Of a DNA stretch of 64,000 nucleotides, positions 1-11,056 are shown in pieces (positions within the stretch are counted from its first letter, which is position 1; every line of letters begins with the position of its first letter). The stretch is from assembly GCF_016920785.2 (NCBI RefSeq), contig NW_024609835.1:84912243-84976242 (forward strand), in the 5' to 3' direction. A program made the position numbers and the translations under genes. This DNA comes from Ixodes scapularis. Its lineage: Eukaryota; Arthropoda; Arachnida; Ixodida; Ixodidae. The notes under the pieces are model-generated. The model saw only the letters and a program-made list of their open reading frames with translations. It searched no databases and had not been told where the DNA came from.

Positions 1-333
1 GGCTCTGCGGAACTCAAAACATTTAATCATAGCTCCCGTTATATAAAGAAAAAGAAAGAATCTTTTTGTAGACATTTCCCGCGCGTAAATCGAAAGTACC
101 TGCTTTTACCAACACCATAATCGCAATTTCTGGCAAGTCTCTTCGTGTGGCGTTTTGTTTTAGTAGTTTTAAACAGTTTTAGCGTGTTTCCGTTTCTTCC
201 CAATTTTCCACTAATTTCTTTTTGCGATGGGGGTCATTGTTTATATCGAAATTGAAATTATGCAAAAACTGAGATCGAAAATGTATTTGAACATACGTAA
301 AAAGGACCGCAGATTATACTTCATTTTATACTT
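1..333. other. AT-rich sequence, nothing recognised
   Basis: I see no coding frame of interest, no inverted repeat and no recognisable element here. Confidence 0.5.
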
Positions 334-607
334 CACAGCATTGTCCTGTCGTGTTTGTTTTTCGTAGTCAGCATTTTCTGTGCTCTTTTCCCCATCATGT
401 ATAATGTCAACCAACTGGTTCAGTTCACCAGCTTATTACAGTTTATTTCTTCTGCGTCGGGCGCTTCTTTGGTCGACAATAACAGTTTCCTTAGTAATCC
501 CTCCACAGCATTATCCTGTTGGGTTTGTTCTTCCTAGTCTGCGTTTTCTGAGCTGTTTTCCCCATCATGTATAACGTCAACTAGCTGGCACAGTTCACCA
601 CCTTATT
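334..607. repeat. Direct repeat, two ~104-bp copies 170 bp apart
   Basis: Copy 1 (334-437) and copy 2 (504-607) align without gaps at an offset of exactly 170 bp. Both start with CACAGCATT and both contain TTTTCCCCATCATGTATAA. About 15 scattered substitutions separate them, so this is an old local duplication. No coding function is evident in the short overlapping frames. Confidence 0.8.
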
Positions 608-1367
608 TCGCAGGTGAAATTGAGTCTTTTCAGGTTTTTTTCACCTGTCTACTTCCGTCATACACTTGACGGAAAATGAACAATATTTTATTCATATATC
701 TAATTTTTTATTTCTTTGGGGAGAGGGGGGAGGTTGAATCTGTATTTCCTACAGGCTGCAGGGCTTAGATACACAAGCCTTGTTGGCTTTAACAGGCATG
801 CTGAACAGTATCGTTTTAATAAATTATGTCAATTGACGAGGCCTGCTTGGGTGTCCGACGCCCTGGGGCTTTCATTTCCTGCTTTTTTAAAAGGATCTGG
901 ACGCCCTTCCGCCATCTGATGGGCTCATACAGCCCTCACTTGCCATGCTAGAGGCGACACATCTCCTTGGCATTTCATGAAAATTCACTTTGCACACACT
1001 AGTGAGCTACGATCTGACCTCCATCTATATCTCGACACCCCTTGGTGCCACCAAACTTCTGCGCCTGTAAAGCTCGTCTGCTCACCGCTCCATCTTGTCA
1101 GTCGACGCCATTTTGAGCTGACACTAGAACTAGCTAAGACCATTACATCAAGTTCCGGTTCCTCCGAGATTCTCCAGGCGCTGTCTCTACTAAGAGAAGT
1201 AGCACGCATGTCAGACTGCTTTCCGGTTGGGACGGTGAACATATTTGCTGGTACAAATGTTTCTTTGTTTGAAGTGGTCTTCACTAGTATTTTACTTGTG
1301 TCATCGGACCATGTCTTCCACAGAATGCTCTAAGTGTCGCGAGTCGATACTAAAGCCCCTTCATAGT
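608..1367. other. No recognisable feature
   Basis: A 118-codon frame (977-1333, +) and an antisense frame overlap here. Neither shows a domain or motif I know, and both look fortuitous. Confidence 0.4.
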
Positions 1368-1518
1368 GAGTTTTAAAATAGGGGGCCCCACAGCTTTGGG
1401 TGCCCCAAACAGCTTGGCGCGTCCAACAGCGCATGCGCAGAGGTTCTGCACATGCGCAGTTGGACGCGCCAAGCTGTTTTGGGTACCCAAAGCTGTGGGA
1501 CCCCCTATTCTAAAACTC
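1368..1518. mobile_element. Palindromic MITE (fold-back), 151 bp
   Basis: The two halves are near-perfect reverse complements. The left half begins GAGTTTTAAAATAGGGGG and the right half ends CCCCCTATTCTAAAACTC. Both include the GCATGCGCAG and TTGGACGCGCCAAGCTGTTT segments or their complements. Arms are about 70 bp with a very short loop (AGGTTCTGCA region). The shape is typical of a fold-back MITE. No transposase is present and I found no clear target-site duplication. Confidence 0.85.
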
Positions 1519-1654
1519 GTGCATGTTTTAAAAGTGGTGCAAGGTGCGGCGATGCATGAGGCACGTGCAACAAGCAGTCCCTGGGAAGATCATGGCAGTA
1601 CAGCGCAGCAGTGAGCTAGATTTCAGATGCCATCCAAAGCAGCATAGACCTTGC

Positions 1655-1822
1655 CAAGCATTGGCCAATGGCAGGCAAAAGTCCTCTGGCCAGTGGTCAG
1701 ACAGTGGCCAGAGATTGGCCGATGACAGGCCTTTCTTTGGCCATTGGCCAATGGCCTCTGGCCATCAGCCATCGGCCAAGCTTTGGCCAGTGAGGGGACA
1801 TTCTTTGGCCACTGGCCACAAG
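1655..1822. repeat. Degenerate TGGCCA-rich tandem array
   Basis: The palindrome TGGCCA and one-base variants (TGGCCG, CGGCCA) recur about a dozen times in 165 bp, separated by 4-12 bases, as in TTGGCCATTGGCCAATGG. Spacing is irregular, so this is a degenerate simple array rather than a fixed-period minisatellite. Confidence 0.7.
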
Positions 1823-2029
1823 AGCCTCCCAGCCTGCACGAGCCATTCAAACTGCTTTCATGTGGCAAACTCTTATGCTAGTACTTCTGCCAGTACATTT
1901 AACGCAAGAAGCCCCATGAAACGCGAGCGATGCTGCTGTCACCTCTGCCGCCCCTCTGCAAACAAGTCAAGTGCCGTAAGCGCGCGAGCGATTACTCAGA
2001 AGAAATCTACGTAATTTTCCTTTCAGTTA

Positions 2030-2820
2030 ACAGAGGTTAACGAAAAATTAGGCCTACTTCTTTTCCTAAAGAAGAGTGTCGATACGCTACTCCAGTTTTC
2101 TGCAAAGGCCGAGGAGCTCCTGGCCGTCAAATCCGCTGTAGGAGCCATGGAAAGGTCTATAACTGAGGTGTTGGAATATAGTGATTTTCACTCAGCCCAG
2201 TATGATTTTTTTTTAAAGAAAGTATCTGAGAATGAAGCCACTGTGGCTGAGCTGCAAACTAAGGTCGGGTCTTTGAAATCCACGTTATCGGCCCAGTTTG
2301 CAGAAAATTAAGCTCCTTTGTTTTGAGCTCAGTAACTCAGAGCAGTTTAGTCAGCAGTATAAGCTTAAAATTCATGGATTTAAATGCAGCCTTAAAAAGG
2401 ACCTTTCATCATTATTAGGGTACATACCCCAGAAGATTGGCATTAAAAAATGTTCGACTTCTGAAATTGATTAGGTTCATCGCCTGGCCTCTTCTCGAGG
2501 AGCCACCACGTTTATTCTGGAGAGGTTATCGGCAGTGCAAACCAGAGATCGCTGTTTAGGCTCTCGTCGTTTGCTGGATCCTCTTGCTCGTGAGAAAGAA
2601 CTCCAAAGACAATTATTTAATAAAAACCTTATCCATGCAAACAGGGGGACTTTCTGGTGGGCAAGGTGGAGATGAAACGAAAAGCAAAATAAATACGTTT
2701 GCATGAAAAATGCAAAGCCCTACGAAAAAAACATGGTTTTCCAGTCGCTTGAATTAATTCTGTGAGTGATTTGGAACTAAATGCCCAGCGACTATGACCC
2801 CAATGTTCTTGAAGTTCCAA
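2030..2820 (+). pseudogene. Decayed LINE ORF1 (nucleic-acid-binding, Baculo_FP-like C-terminus)
   Basis: No single frame is open, but pieces in several frames give a coherent ORF1 of the Jockey/CR1 type. Positions 2050-2310 encode a heptad-rich coiled coil (for example AVGAMERSITEV and ATVAELQTKVGSL). About 2470-2500 gives the VHRL signature. Positions 2620-2760 give the conserved C-terminal block NKNLIHANRGTFWWAR followed by KNAKPYEKN, which matches the Baculo_FP-type domain of LINE ORF1 proteins. Such proteins bind element RNA as trimers. Frameshifts and stops are frequent, so the copy is ancient. It is followed directly by the endonuclease remnant of the same element. Confidence 0.7.
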
Positions 2821-2829
2821 GATTTAACT

Positions 2830-4045
2830 CGATTCTTATTATTTTGAACTCTTATCAATTAATGTACCTACCACTGTTCACATTAATATTTTTAGTGCTT
2901 GGAAATACTTGCACCACTTTCGCGTTACTGTGATTTTTCTTTTGGATCCCTGGTGGACATTTATGTCTTAACGGAGACATATTCACCGCAAAATTCAACC
3001 ATTCAATTCTCACTGCCTGGCTGCAAATAATTATTTTTCATCCGTCCTTACAGAACAGGAGGTGGCATCGCAAATATTCGTCAAAGATTTGTGGGAAGCT
3101 TCAAAATTGAATTTTACATTTAATCGCGCGGAATATTTACACTCAATATTTTTTTTTTAACTCAACATATGCCTTAACGATAGTAGCCTGCCCTACTTCC
3201 CCTCCTTTCCCCAATTTGAAGGCGTCTCCTCGTTCCTGGAAAATTTTTCGAACATGCCTGGCTGTCTTGCAGGCCACAGAACATATATGCCTGCTTGAGG
3301 ACTTCAATATTGAAGCTCTAAGACCAACAGACGCTGTCGTGTAGGACAATCTAAATATACTTGGTGAGTTTGGTCTTGTTAGTTTTTTCCAAAACCCCAC
3401 CAGGGAGGAACATTTTAATGCTAACTTTTTTACTTCATGAATAGATCACATCGATACTCGTTTCCACGGCGTTTCAGTTAAATCTGCTGTTGTCTCACAA
3501 AACCAAGCTGACCATTACTTCCCGGGTTGTTAACTGCTCGCAAAGGATCTCGTTAAAACAGCCTGTTCCAAAACGAAATACATAAAAACTTTTTATTGCA
3601 AAGCATTTAAATTAACCGCATCATATGACTGAAACAATTTCTTGCGGTCTTTTAGTAAAGAAGTTATTCCGGTTCAGAACAGTTGGTCTGAACTCTCGTG
3701 GCTGAATGATGACATTAAAACCGCAATCAAATACAAAAAAAAAAAAATCTTGTGTGGAACCGCTGTCGGCTGTCACCGAAGAATGAGTAATCGCAGATTA
3801 AATGTGAAAGCGAACGTAATACAGTAACCGCAATGATCAAATTGGCTAAACCTAACTAGTTTAAAACAAAGTTGCTTGAATCACGCTTTGACACCCGGGT
3901 AACTTGGTCTGTTGTGAACGAACTCCGTGATAGTCCCAGTGTTAAACGTTCGGTTGACCAAACCGTGGAGAAGTATTTCTCGTCTAGTCGACTCTTTGCA
4001 GCCAATACTCCCAACACCTCTTTCGGAAAGACCTCAAGCCTATGC
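2830..4045 (+). pseudogene. Decayed LINE ORF2, endonuclease (APE) part
   Basis: Conceptual translation across frames recovers the order of an apurinic-like endonuclease. LTETYSPQNSTIQF lies near 2965, GGGIANI near 3060, a degenerate 'GDFNI'-type motif (LEDFNIEALRPTD) near 3295, PTREEHFNANFF near 3400, IDHIDTRF near 3445 and the terminal ADHYF motif near 3510. Positions 3540-4020 give the weakly conserved linker between endonuclease and reverse transcriptase. In this family the enzyme nicks target DNA for target-primed reverse transcription. Many stops and frameshifts show it is dead. The frame stops matching near 4040, where a foreign TIR element begins, and resumes near 5,300 with the reverse transcriptase. 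Confidence 0.8.
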
Positions 4046-4048
4046 GGA

Positions 4049-5282
4049 GGGCAAGTTCGTCTGCTCCTTGCGCAGGGGGTAGCGGTGACGTCAGAACGCC
4101 GAGCCCTGATTGGCTGATCGCGACCCCCTATCTGAGCGTCGTCTGCTCCTTTGCAACGTCGTCTGCTCGCAACGTCGTCTGCGTCTGTCTTACCTTTCCT
4201 GCGACTTTCGCAAGTGCAGTGGCCACATTCACGAAACGATCTTACGCCAAAAATGTGCGTAAGACAAAACTTGAGAACGAATTCGTATTCACGAAACGAA
4301 ATTTTCGTAAGTTTTCCGCAGGTTACGGCGAAATCCTACGACAGCTCCGAAGCTGTCTTACGCACTTCTTACGATCAAGTCAGCATGGCCGACAGCGTCG
4401 CGGTCGCGACGACCCACGGACGTTTATTTTTCTACGTGAGCTTCTCACGCGTCCTGACTTCAAGCAGCAAAAAAAAAAGTAAAAATTACTTGAAACAGAG
4501 CACGACGAACAAGAACGCTGGATCCACAGACACCGGGGAAAAGCTCCAACGGCGACGATTCCACCGAACACGACCAAACGAGCTGGGCAGTTAGGCCTAG
4601 CAGGCACTCCGCGACTCGGCGACCGTCTGCCCACGACCGGCTGACGTGCTGAATGGAATATGCCCGCGCGACCCTTGTGAACCCTTCCCGTGTTATACTT
4701 TGGTCGCTGACCTCAATTTTAGATTAAGAGGTCAATTTCTTCCTCTTGTTATCTCCTTGTTTCCCGAGGCAACGGTGACTCTCGCCGGTGAAAAAGCGGC
4801 GAATCTCCGACAGACGCAGGAAAGGTAAAGCAGCCATCGCTTTGACTAGCAGACGTAAAGCAGACGACGTTAACTGCGCCAACCCGCCGACGCCGTTAAA
4901 GAGTGAGGGGTCTCGCCGCACACGAATGGAGGTAAAAAGTATTTGGGAGGGAACTTGCGGACACTAAGCAAACAAACCTCGGCGCCCCGGGACACCTCGC
5001 CAGTGAGTCCTTTGACTTCCCTCCTTGATGCGCGTCTGCTAGTTGTTAGACGAAAACAACGTACCGCTCGAGTTATTTCGCCTGCCCTCCCTTAAAGGCG
5101 AAGTTGAGTTCGCTCCGAAAGTCGCAGGAAAGGTAAGACAGACGCAGATGATGTTGCGAGCAGACGACGTTGCAAAGGAGCAGACGACGCTCAATAGGGG
5201 GTCGCGATCAGCCAATCAGGACTTGGCGTTCTGACGTCACCGTTACTTCCTTTCTCATGCGCAGAAGACGAAAATGAGCCCA
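4049..5282. mobile_element. DNA transposon or MITE with ~165-bp terminal inverted repeats
   Basis: The left arm (about 4049-4210) and right arm (about 5115-5283) are reverse complements at roughly 85-90% identity. They share CGGTGACGTCAGAACGCC, CTGATTGGCTGATCGCGAC, CCTTTGCAACGTCGTCTGCT and CTTACCTTTCCTGCGACTTT. Within each arm CGTCGTCTGC or its complement recurs. A partial further copy of the arm lies near 4800-4870. The interior has short frames (4042-4594) without a recognisable transposase, so I call it non-autonomous. It interrupts the old LINE between endonuclease and reverse transcriptase. Confidence 0.8.
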
Positions 5283-5299
5283 CTTGCGAGGCGTATTGC

Positions 5300-5897
5300 G
5301 CGATAATGAAGTTGACTCCTCGCTCTCAGTCACTCAAAAAGTTGAGTCCGCTTTCCTTCCTAAAATAACAGAGCAAGCGCCACAAACTATGCTGCTTACT
5401 TGTAAGCCTCGTGTATCTCCTTGAATTGATGGAGTGTGAATGGCCAATCTCTGTCCGATGTCCGAACACAGTAACGCAGATATTTCTACGCATTTTGAAC
5501 GGTTTTAAAACTTCAGGTGTATTTCCAGACGACCTTAAAAGAGCAATTGTAAAGCCTTTATTTCAAAGTGATGATCACAGTAAGATTGAAAGCTATCACC
5601 GTCTCTCGATGTTACTTACGATAGCGAGGATTTCGGTGATCCATAAATTTATAACAATGGGTGATTTCATGGATATATTTAAACTTTTCTTCACAGCAGT
5701 TTGGTTTTGTTATTGGAAAAGGCAGACAACCTTTTCCTGTTGATTTTTCCCATATGCAGAACACTGTCTTTGAAAAGAATCTTATTACGTGTGCAGTTTT
5801 CTGGGATGTATCTAAAGATGCTTGACCTTGTGTGACATAAGGTATTTTGAGTAAACTCTTCAGCTTAGGCCTTTAGAGACCCTTTTATTCCCTGCTT
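5300..5897 (+). pseudogene. Decayed LINE ORF2, N-terminal half of reverse transcriptase
   Basis: Continues the element from 2,830. KVESAFLPKITEQ (near 5340) precedes the RT core. Then the frame at 5411-5743 gives FKTSGVFPDDLKRAIVKPL, matching the conserved 'G.FP..LK.A.V.PL' block of RT motifs 1-2. Next is a degenerate 'YRPISLL' (YHRLSMLLTIARISVIHKF), a degenerate finger region, and the first catalytic block reduced to WDVSKDA near 5805. Homology ends near 5895, exactly where a TIR begins. The continuation of the same domain is found at 10,050. Confidence 0.85.
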
Positions 5898-6339
5898 ACA
5901 CTGTTAGCAAAAATAACATGCCCAGACGTGTCAACCGTTGTCCCATAGCGGACGCGTCAAAACGTGTTCGTTTTACACACAGCCATGTGCGTTATTCGTC
6001 TACACATGAGGTGCCGTGTAAAATTAACACGATACACCGTGTTTTTCTTCCGCTAAACACGGGTAAGCGTGTTGGCTGAGCGTGCTCCTCATAAAACATG
6101 GCGGCCAGCAGCCGAGAAAACGCGAGAGATGAGCCCAGCGAGCCGCGCGCCTTTCAGCCGAATTGAGAGCACACAGGACGCGTTTGTTTTCGTTCGATGT
6201 CTTTTATACACAGTAAACACTCAAAGCGGCGGACGTAGCTACGTGCAAAGGTACGTACGTGCGTCGTCGGCGGTAGGCGGCGTCGGCAGGCGTCGGTAGC
6301 TACGGTGGAGCCGCTAGACAGAAAAACGAATGCCGAAAT

Positions 6340-6660
6340 TACATGGACAAATAACTCGAGGAAACTATTTGGAATCGGGCGGCAGCCTGCGCCACCTAAC
6401 GAGATTTCTAGCAGCCTATAGAACAAAAACAGTCTGTTAATACGCTATGACCTATCACGACTAGACATCAACCCTATATACATCGCAGACAACACGAAAA
6501 CCACGCATTACACAGCACCGACATATACACAAACACAACATCCAACACTGCGCCCGACACTTCCTACTCAACATGCTTTTCTCCCCGCGGCGTATATAAA
6601 CTTGACATGTGCGGGTTACAAATTTATAGAAGAAGACACAAAACACGGCGCAATGGACAG
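6340..6660 (+). repeat. Internal segment of family A, shared with 36,070-36,350
   Basis: This stretch aligns with 36,070-36,350 (for example CGGGCGGCAGCCTGCGCCA against TGGGCGGCTGCTTGCGCCA), then shares a CA-rich stretch and a GTATATA element near its end. Both copies lie at a comparable distance from the left end of the family. A + strand frame is open here for about 70 codons (6450-6680), but I recognise no domain. Confidence 0.5.
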
Positions 6661-6667
6661 CCGTATG

Positions 6668-6870
6668 TATCAAATCAAATCAAATCAAATTAAAGTTTAT
6701 TTAGACAACCGTCGAGGAATACAGCTGTCTGGGGGGCAGTCACAAAAGGGATCGACATGCCTGACAAGGCGACAGCCCCCCGCCATCTCCACGGCCAGAC
6801 AAAATGAAAGACCTAGATGACGAATTGTTTGCATTAAAAAAAAAAGTATGGAGGCAAATTTTATAATGTT
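6668..6870 (-). mobile_element. Truncated LINE 3' end with ATTTG-type tail (minus strand)
   Basis: Read on the minus strand the segment ends in TTTGATTTGATTTGATTTGA, a short tandem tail typical of CR1/L2/I-group non-LTR elements. It is preceded by GC-rich 3'-UTR-like sequence (6720-6800). No coding part remains. The assignment rests on tail structure alone. Confidence 0.4.
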
Positions 6871-7059
6871 AGTCCGTTGCGAAAAATAGCGATGTATTAA
6901 CAATAAATCTTAGACCGGCCATGAAGTTCTTATTTTTATAATTTTCATGCTAGACCAGTGTTATGAGCAGTCCGACCAGCTTGAATCAGATAATAAAAAA
7001 CGAATTATTGAGATTTTATCGTTATGTATTCAATAAAGAATGGAAATGATCCTTGCGCA

Positions 7060-8650
7060 AAGCATTTTTTATATAATCTTGTGAAGGACATCCGCCCAAC
7101 ACTTCACTTCCGCTAGTTGCAGTACGGGAGTAGACGCCTTCACTTTTGGGGCGTTTTGATGCAGTTTGTTGTCGTATGTCGTGTCGGTGTTGAGAAGAGC
7201 GGTGGGGCTCGGGAGTTTGTTACCGGTGTTATTCGTTATCATTATTGTGGCGCTGATGCGATTTTTTTTATACCGTTATTATTTTGATTTTTAAAGGTTC
7301 ACGGGCCCGTGGCACTGCATTATGCTGAATCGCGAACCCCTTCTTTGTTGACGTCGTTTTCCAGGTACCACTCGTGAATACTACAAGCGTTTAAACAGTG
7401 TGCAGCGTCTCACCTACATCCCCGGTGACGTACTCGACCTGTTGAAACTTATAGCTTCGTAATTTTGAACTACGCAAGGCAGTTGTCTCGCTGCTCTGGT
7501 TTCGGTTATAAAAGCAAGGCAAAGCGCCCGTTGTTCCCTCCCTCAGTACACGTTGGACATCTTACACACTTTGACACCGAATAACTGGATGAACGAGGAT
7601 TCATATTTAGTTCAGAGGTCACACTCGCCGCTTCCTCACCGTTGACCGGCAGGATCAGCTGGCGACAAGCCGGGGATGAAAGGCTTGAGCATCAACAGCC
7701 AGAGTGCACTCGGTGCCGATGCGGGCGATGCGGGTTTCTGTCAACCGCTAGGCCAGCACAAACCATGACCGTTCCAGCTCTTCGTCATGACACGGTGTTG
7801 GAGAGAGCAGGGTAAACGGACCACCGAAGCGAACACAGTTATCGTAAATCTTGGCTTGTGATTGCGCCTTTATAGATCATCTTATTCGTTTTCCTGGAAA
7901 GGCAAACGACGGGCATAACAAAATCGTTTGCATATTCCGCACACCTCGCAAAAGCATTTACCCAGTCACCTTGCGAAAAGCGCGAAACACAGAGTCCGCG
8001 CCGTCCTGACTTCCCCTGTCTTTTACCTGCATTAGAGCAGTTTGGACCTGCTAGTAGGCTTGCCTACTGAAAGTGAAACTTGAAACTAGGGGCAGTGCCA
8101 GAGAGAAAGGGACGAAGTTGGGAAAGCTTGCTCGCTCTGCCCAGTTTCTCAACTCTCAAGTGATTGTACCGTACTAAATGCACCAACGCCTCTTTCCAAA
8201 ATAAAAAAGCACTATGTTCACTACGTAAAAAATGGTCTCAGTTCACGCATCTGCGAGCAGGTAGGAAATCTTGCCCTAGTTTATTCACACCGCATAATGA
8301 GCGCAACAAACTCGCACGAGATATACAGGAAAATATCGGTGGTGACTTAAGTTTCCCTGGAATTCTGTTAACCGGTCGTTTGCAGGACCGAATCATCTAC
8401 TCGAGCGGAGTGCGTCGCTGTGCAAACACGTCACTGTGCAAACGCAGTCCAACAACACGAAGCCTAAAAACGGCAAATCTAGGACAACGATCCGGAATCT
8501 ATTGTTCATTTTAAACGACGTAATTTTGTTGAAAAAGCCCGCAGCTTTTTACTCACGGTATGCGTCAGGATACTTCCACATTCTGAAACGGAACGAATGT
8601 AGATTTACTTTTAAGGACGTTCGCTGCGTCCTCCAGGACCAGATGGGTCC
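7060..8650. other. Interior of family A copy 1; no gene recognised
   Basis: This is a moderately GC-rich stretch without recognised coding sequence. The part at 7725-7900 is repeated in diverged form at 8925-9110 (see that entry). The frame at 8164-8514 has no recognisable domain. Confidence 0.4.
7725..7900. repeat. Diverged direct repeat of 8925-9110
   Basis: Shared blocks in the same order include GTTCCAGCTCTTCGTC against GTTTCAGCTCGTTGTC, CCGAAGCGAACACAG against CCGAAGCTAACGCAG, and CTTGGCTTGTGATTGCGC against CTTGGCTTGTGGTTGCGC. Identity is about 65-70% over ~170 bp. This suggests an old internal duplication, or two fragments of one repeat family. Confidence 0.65.
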
Positions 8651-8660
8651 ATATCACAAG

Positions 8661-8904
8661 AGCGAATGACATTTTAGCGAACAGCGACATTTGAGCGAAT
8701 GGACGTTTTAGCGAATAACGGGGGCGCGCCTTAACCAATCCGTCGCGCTGCGCTTTACGCCGCTTCGTGGTCGACAGTCTGCGGCAACTTATTACAAAAA
8801 TAGGAACCCATTTAGCCCACCCGAAAACGCCGCTTCGCGGCGTCCATCTATTCGCTAAAGTGTCGTTCGGTGAGACGTGGGCGTTCGCTAAAACGTCATT
8901 CGAT
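8661..8904. mobile_element. Fold-back MITE, ~240 bp
   Basis: The left end CGAATGACATTTTAGCGAAC (8664-8683) is the reverse complement of GTTCGCTAAAACGTCATTCG (8883-8902) with one mismatch. GCGAAT and ATTCGC motifs recur further in, and the inner parts (GCCGCTTCGTGG; CGCCGCTTCGCGG) are also self-complementary. It lies inside the 5,898-10,046 element. Confidence 0.75.
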
Positions 8905-8924
8905 CAAGCGAGTGCCTCCCCTCC

Positions 8925-9110
8925 GTGTTAGTTTGGCTTTCTACCTCCAAGCACCGCGCCACACACCACGAACGTTTCAGCTCGTTGTCGCATCGCCGTG
9001 TTGCACCAAACAGAACGAGATCGCCGAAGCTAACGCAGCGCTGTCGTGAACCTTGGCTTGTGGTTGCGCACTGGTGGACCCTCTTACTCCATTCGATTTC
9101 GAAGCGCACA
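8925..9110. repeat. Diverged direct repeat of 7725-7900
   Basis: This is the second member of the internal pair described at 7725. It is followed by frames (8925-9347) with no recognisable domain. Confidence 0.6.
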
Positions 9111-10046
9111 CGACGATTACGAATGATACTTTCCGTCTTCCGGGAACATCACGGGGGCACTTCTCCGGTCACGTCTTCGCTGCATGTGCTCGCAAACCGA
9201 GCAGCTTCCACCCTTCCCGTCCAACCAAAACAATACCGGCACCAAGTTAAACGTACATTGTTGCCAGATTTTCTCCGACCAAATAAAAACAATGAAAGCA
9301 AACCGGCTCTAGCTTCCAGCGTACATCGGCGTTGCGCCGTGGCTTGATTTTCTCTCTCAGCTCTGGCTTAAAGATGACCTACAGATGCAGCAATACTCGC
9401 CACCATGGAGCGCCGTAAATTCTGGGGAGGGTGCATGAGAAGAGGCGGCAGATTCGCTTGCAGTTGAAGAGTTGAAGCCAAAACAAAACCAACTACAATG
9501 TAACCTGTTCAGATTGAGGGCACGCTTTTTATATCCATTGTAACTGTTTAGAACAAGTAATTAGACCCCTAACTATATTTGTGGTGTGTAAGAAACAATT
9601 ATGAAGACATATAAAATAAATACCAACATGGGCGACATGAAGGAAAGGCGCATTGCCATTGACCAGAATCAATGGCAGCCAGCACGGTAAGCGCGAGCTT
9701 CGCCCGGTACCGCGATGCATGGTGTAATTGCTTTTGGTGCATATTTGACTCCGAGACATGTCTCTTTCCACGCAATTTGCCTCCACCGTCCTTTCTAGGT
9801 GTGTTTCCAAGCATTCCGGTGCTTCGATAGCTGGCGATGCTGCGGTCGTCGCCGGAGACGATGCGTGTTTTCGAGGTCGGCTACACGGTTATGCGTGTAT
9901 GACCGAACCAAAACACGTTTTTAGAACCTCGCATGATTTTTGAACGAATTATTCGTTACTCAACGTGGAAATCTATGGTCATTTGTGTAAATAGCGTATT
10001 TTTAACCCCAAATATTCACGAAGTACACGGGACTTGCTAACGGTGT

Positions 10047-11056
10047 AGAATCCTGTCAGACCAAACGCAGCTAGTTTTGACATCTGGACAGCACATTGCT
10101 AAAATATCTTTGAAATATGGAGTACCCCAGGGCTCTGTGCTATCGCCTCTTCTTTTTAATATCTCTGTTAATTACCTTTTTCAGGTGGTGAATACTGTAA
10201 GATCTTTCAATACGCAGATGACACCATTCTATTATCGGATCATTTACATTATACTAAGACGGTAGAATTACTGCAGTCTGGTTCAATCAAGATTGTGTAT
10301 TGGTTCTTGAGAAATGTCATTAGTGTCAACACAACAAAAGCTCAACTAATGTGCTTTTCGAGTCTGCTAAATACAGTAATTTTAAACATGCCTATACATC
10401 TGCACGCTTCAAGCTGGACTTCTTGTAAATGTCTTCCTGTATACTATGTGAGCACTACAAAATACTTTAAATTTATTCTGAGACTGATTTATTGTAAAAT
10501 TCTCGTCTTTTCTTCATTTTGAAAAAGCTGCGAGCTGCATGCTGCACCCTCCACAATAAACAAAAATTCATGCCGACGTGAACCCCAAGACTCTTTCTGC
10601 ACACACACGTTCATAGTGTGCTTCCGTACGGAATAAGCTTGTTCGGGCAGTGCACAAACCTCCTAGAAACTAAAGTAAATTCTCTCCAACCGGGCACCTT
10701 GCCTAGCGTGACAGCTGCTTCCGATTTTCAAACATCCGATAACATCTTTGACGATCTCTATATACCATCCTTTCGAGCCTTATTTACGCACACCGTTATA
10801 CTTCTACATTACTGGGATAATACCTTCCAGCTCTCCAAAGTGGTCTGTCGTGACGAACGGAAGGGGGCACCATATGTCACGCCACCACTCAACACATATT
10901 TCGGGACATATGTTCGGAGTTAATATGTTCCACACACCTTTAACGACCTCCCGCTTTTGCTGAGTGATATCACTCCTCGTGAAAAAATTAAAATAAAATT
11001 GGAGACTTTTTTCTCGTCCATGGAAAATAGCGTAATCTGTCAAGACTTTTTCTAAT
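10047..11056 (+). pseudogene. Decayed LINE ORF2, C-terminal half of reverse transcriptase
   Basis: The interrupted domain resumes with ILSDQTQLVLTSGQ and the diagnostic GVPQGSVLSPLLFN (10075-10160). It continues with YADDTILLSD (one frame over, near 10212) holding the catalytic YADD, then the thumb. The C-terminal tail of Jockey/CR1-type RT follows at 10618-11056, with YGISLFGQC, LPLLLSDITPREKIKIKLETFF and a terminal stop. Frameshifts near 10200, 10530 and 10925 break it. With the two insertions removed, the ORF2 remnant is about 2.8 kb, the normal size for this clade. Together with 2,030-5,897 it is one element. Confidence 0.85.

Larger units (their letters stand above)
5898..10046. mobile_element. 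4.1-kb TIR transposon inserted inside the reverse transcriptase (family A, copy 1)
   Basis: The left end is ACACTGTTAGCAA (5898-5910). The right end is TTGCTAACGGTGT (10034-10046), whose reverse complement differs from the left end by one base in 13. The LINE reading frame stops at one end and resumes at the other, which independently fixes the boundaries. The first ~200 bp carry repeated GTGTAAA/TTTACAC and CGTGT motifs, followed by ACATGGCGGCC. The same layout recurs at 35,224 and, inverted, at 52,200-52,440. No intact transposase is visible. The interior holds later insertions (LINE tail about 6,668; fold-back 8,661). Confidence 0.75.
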
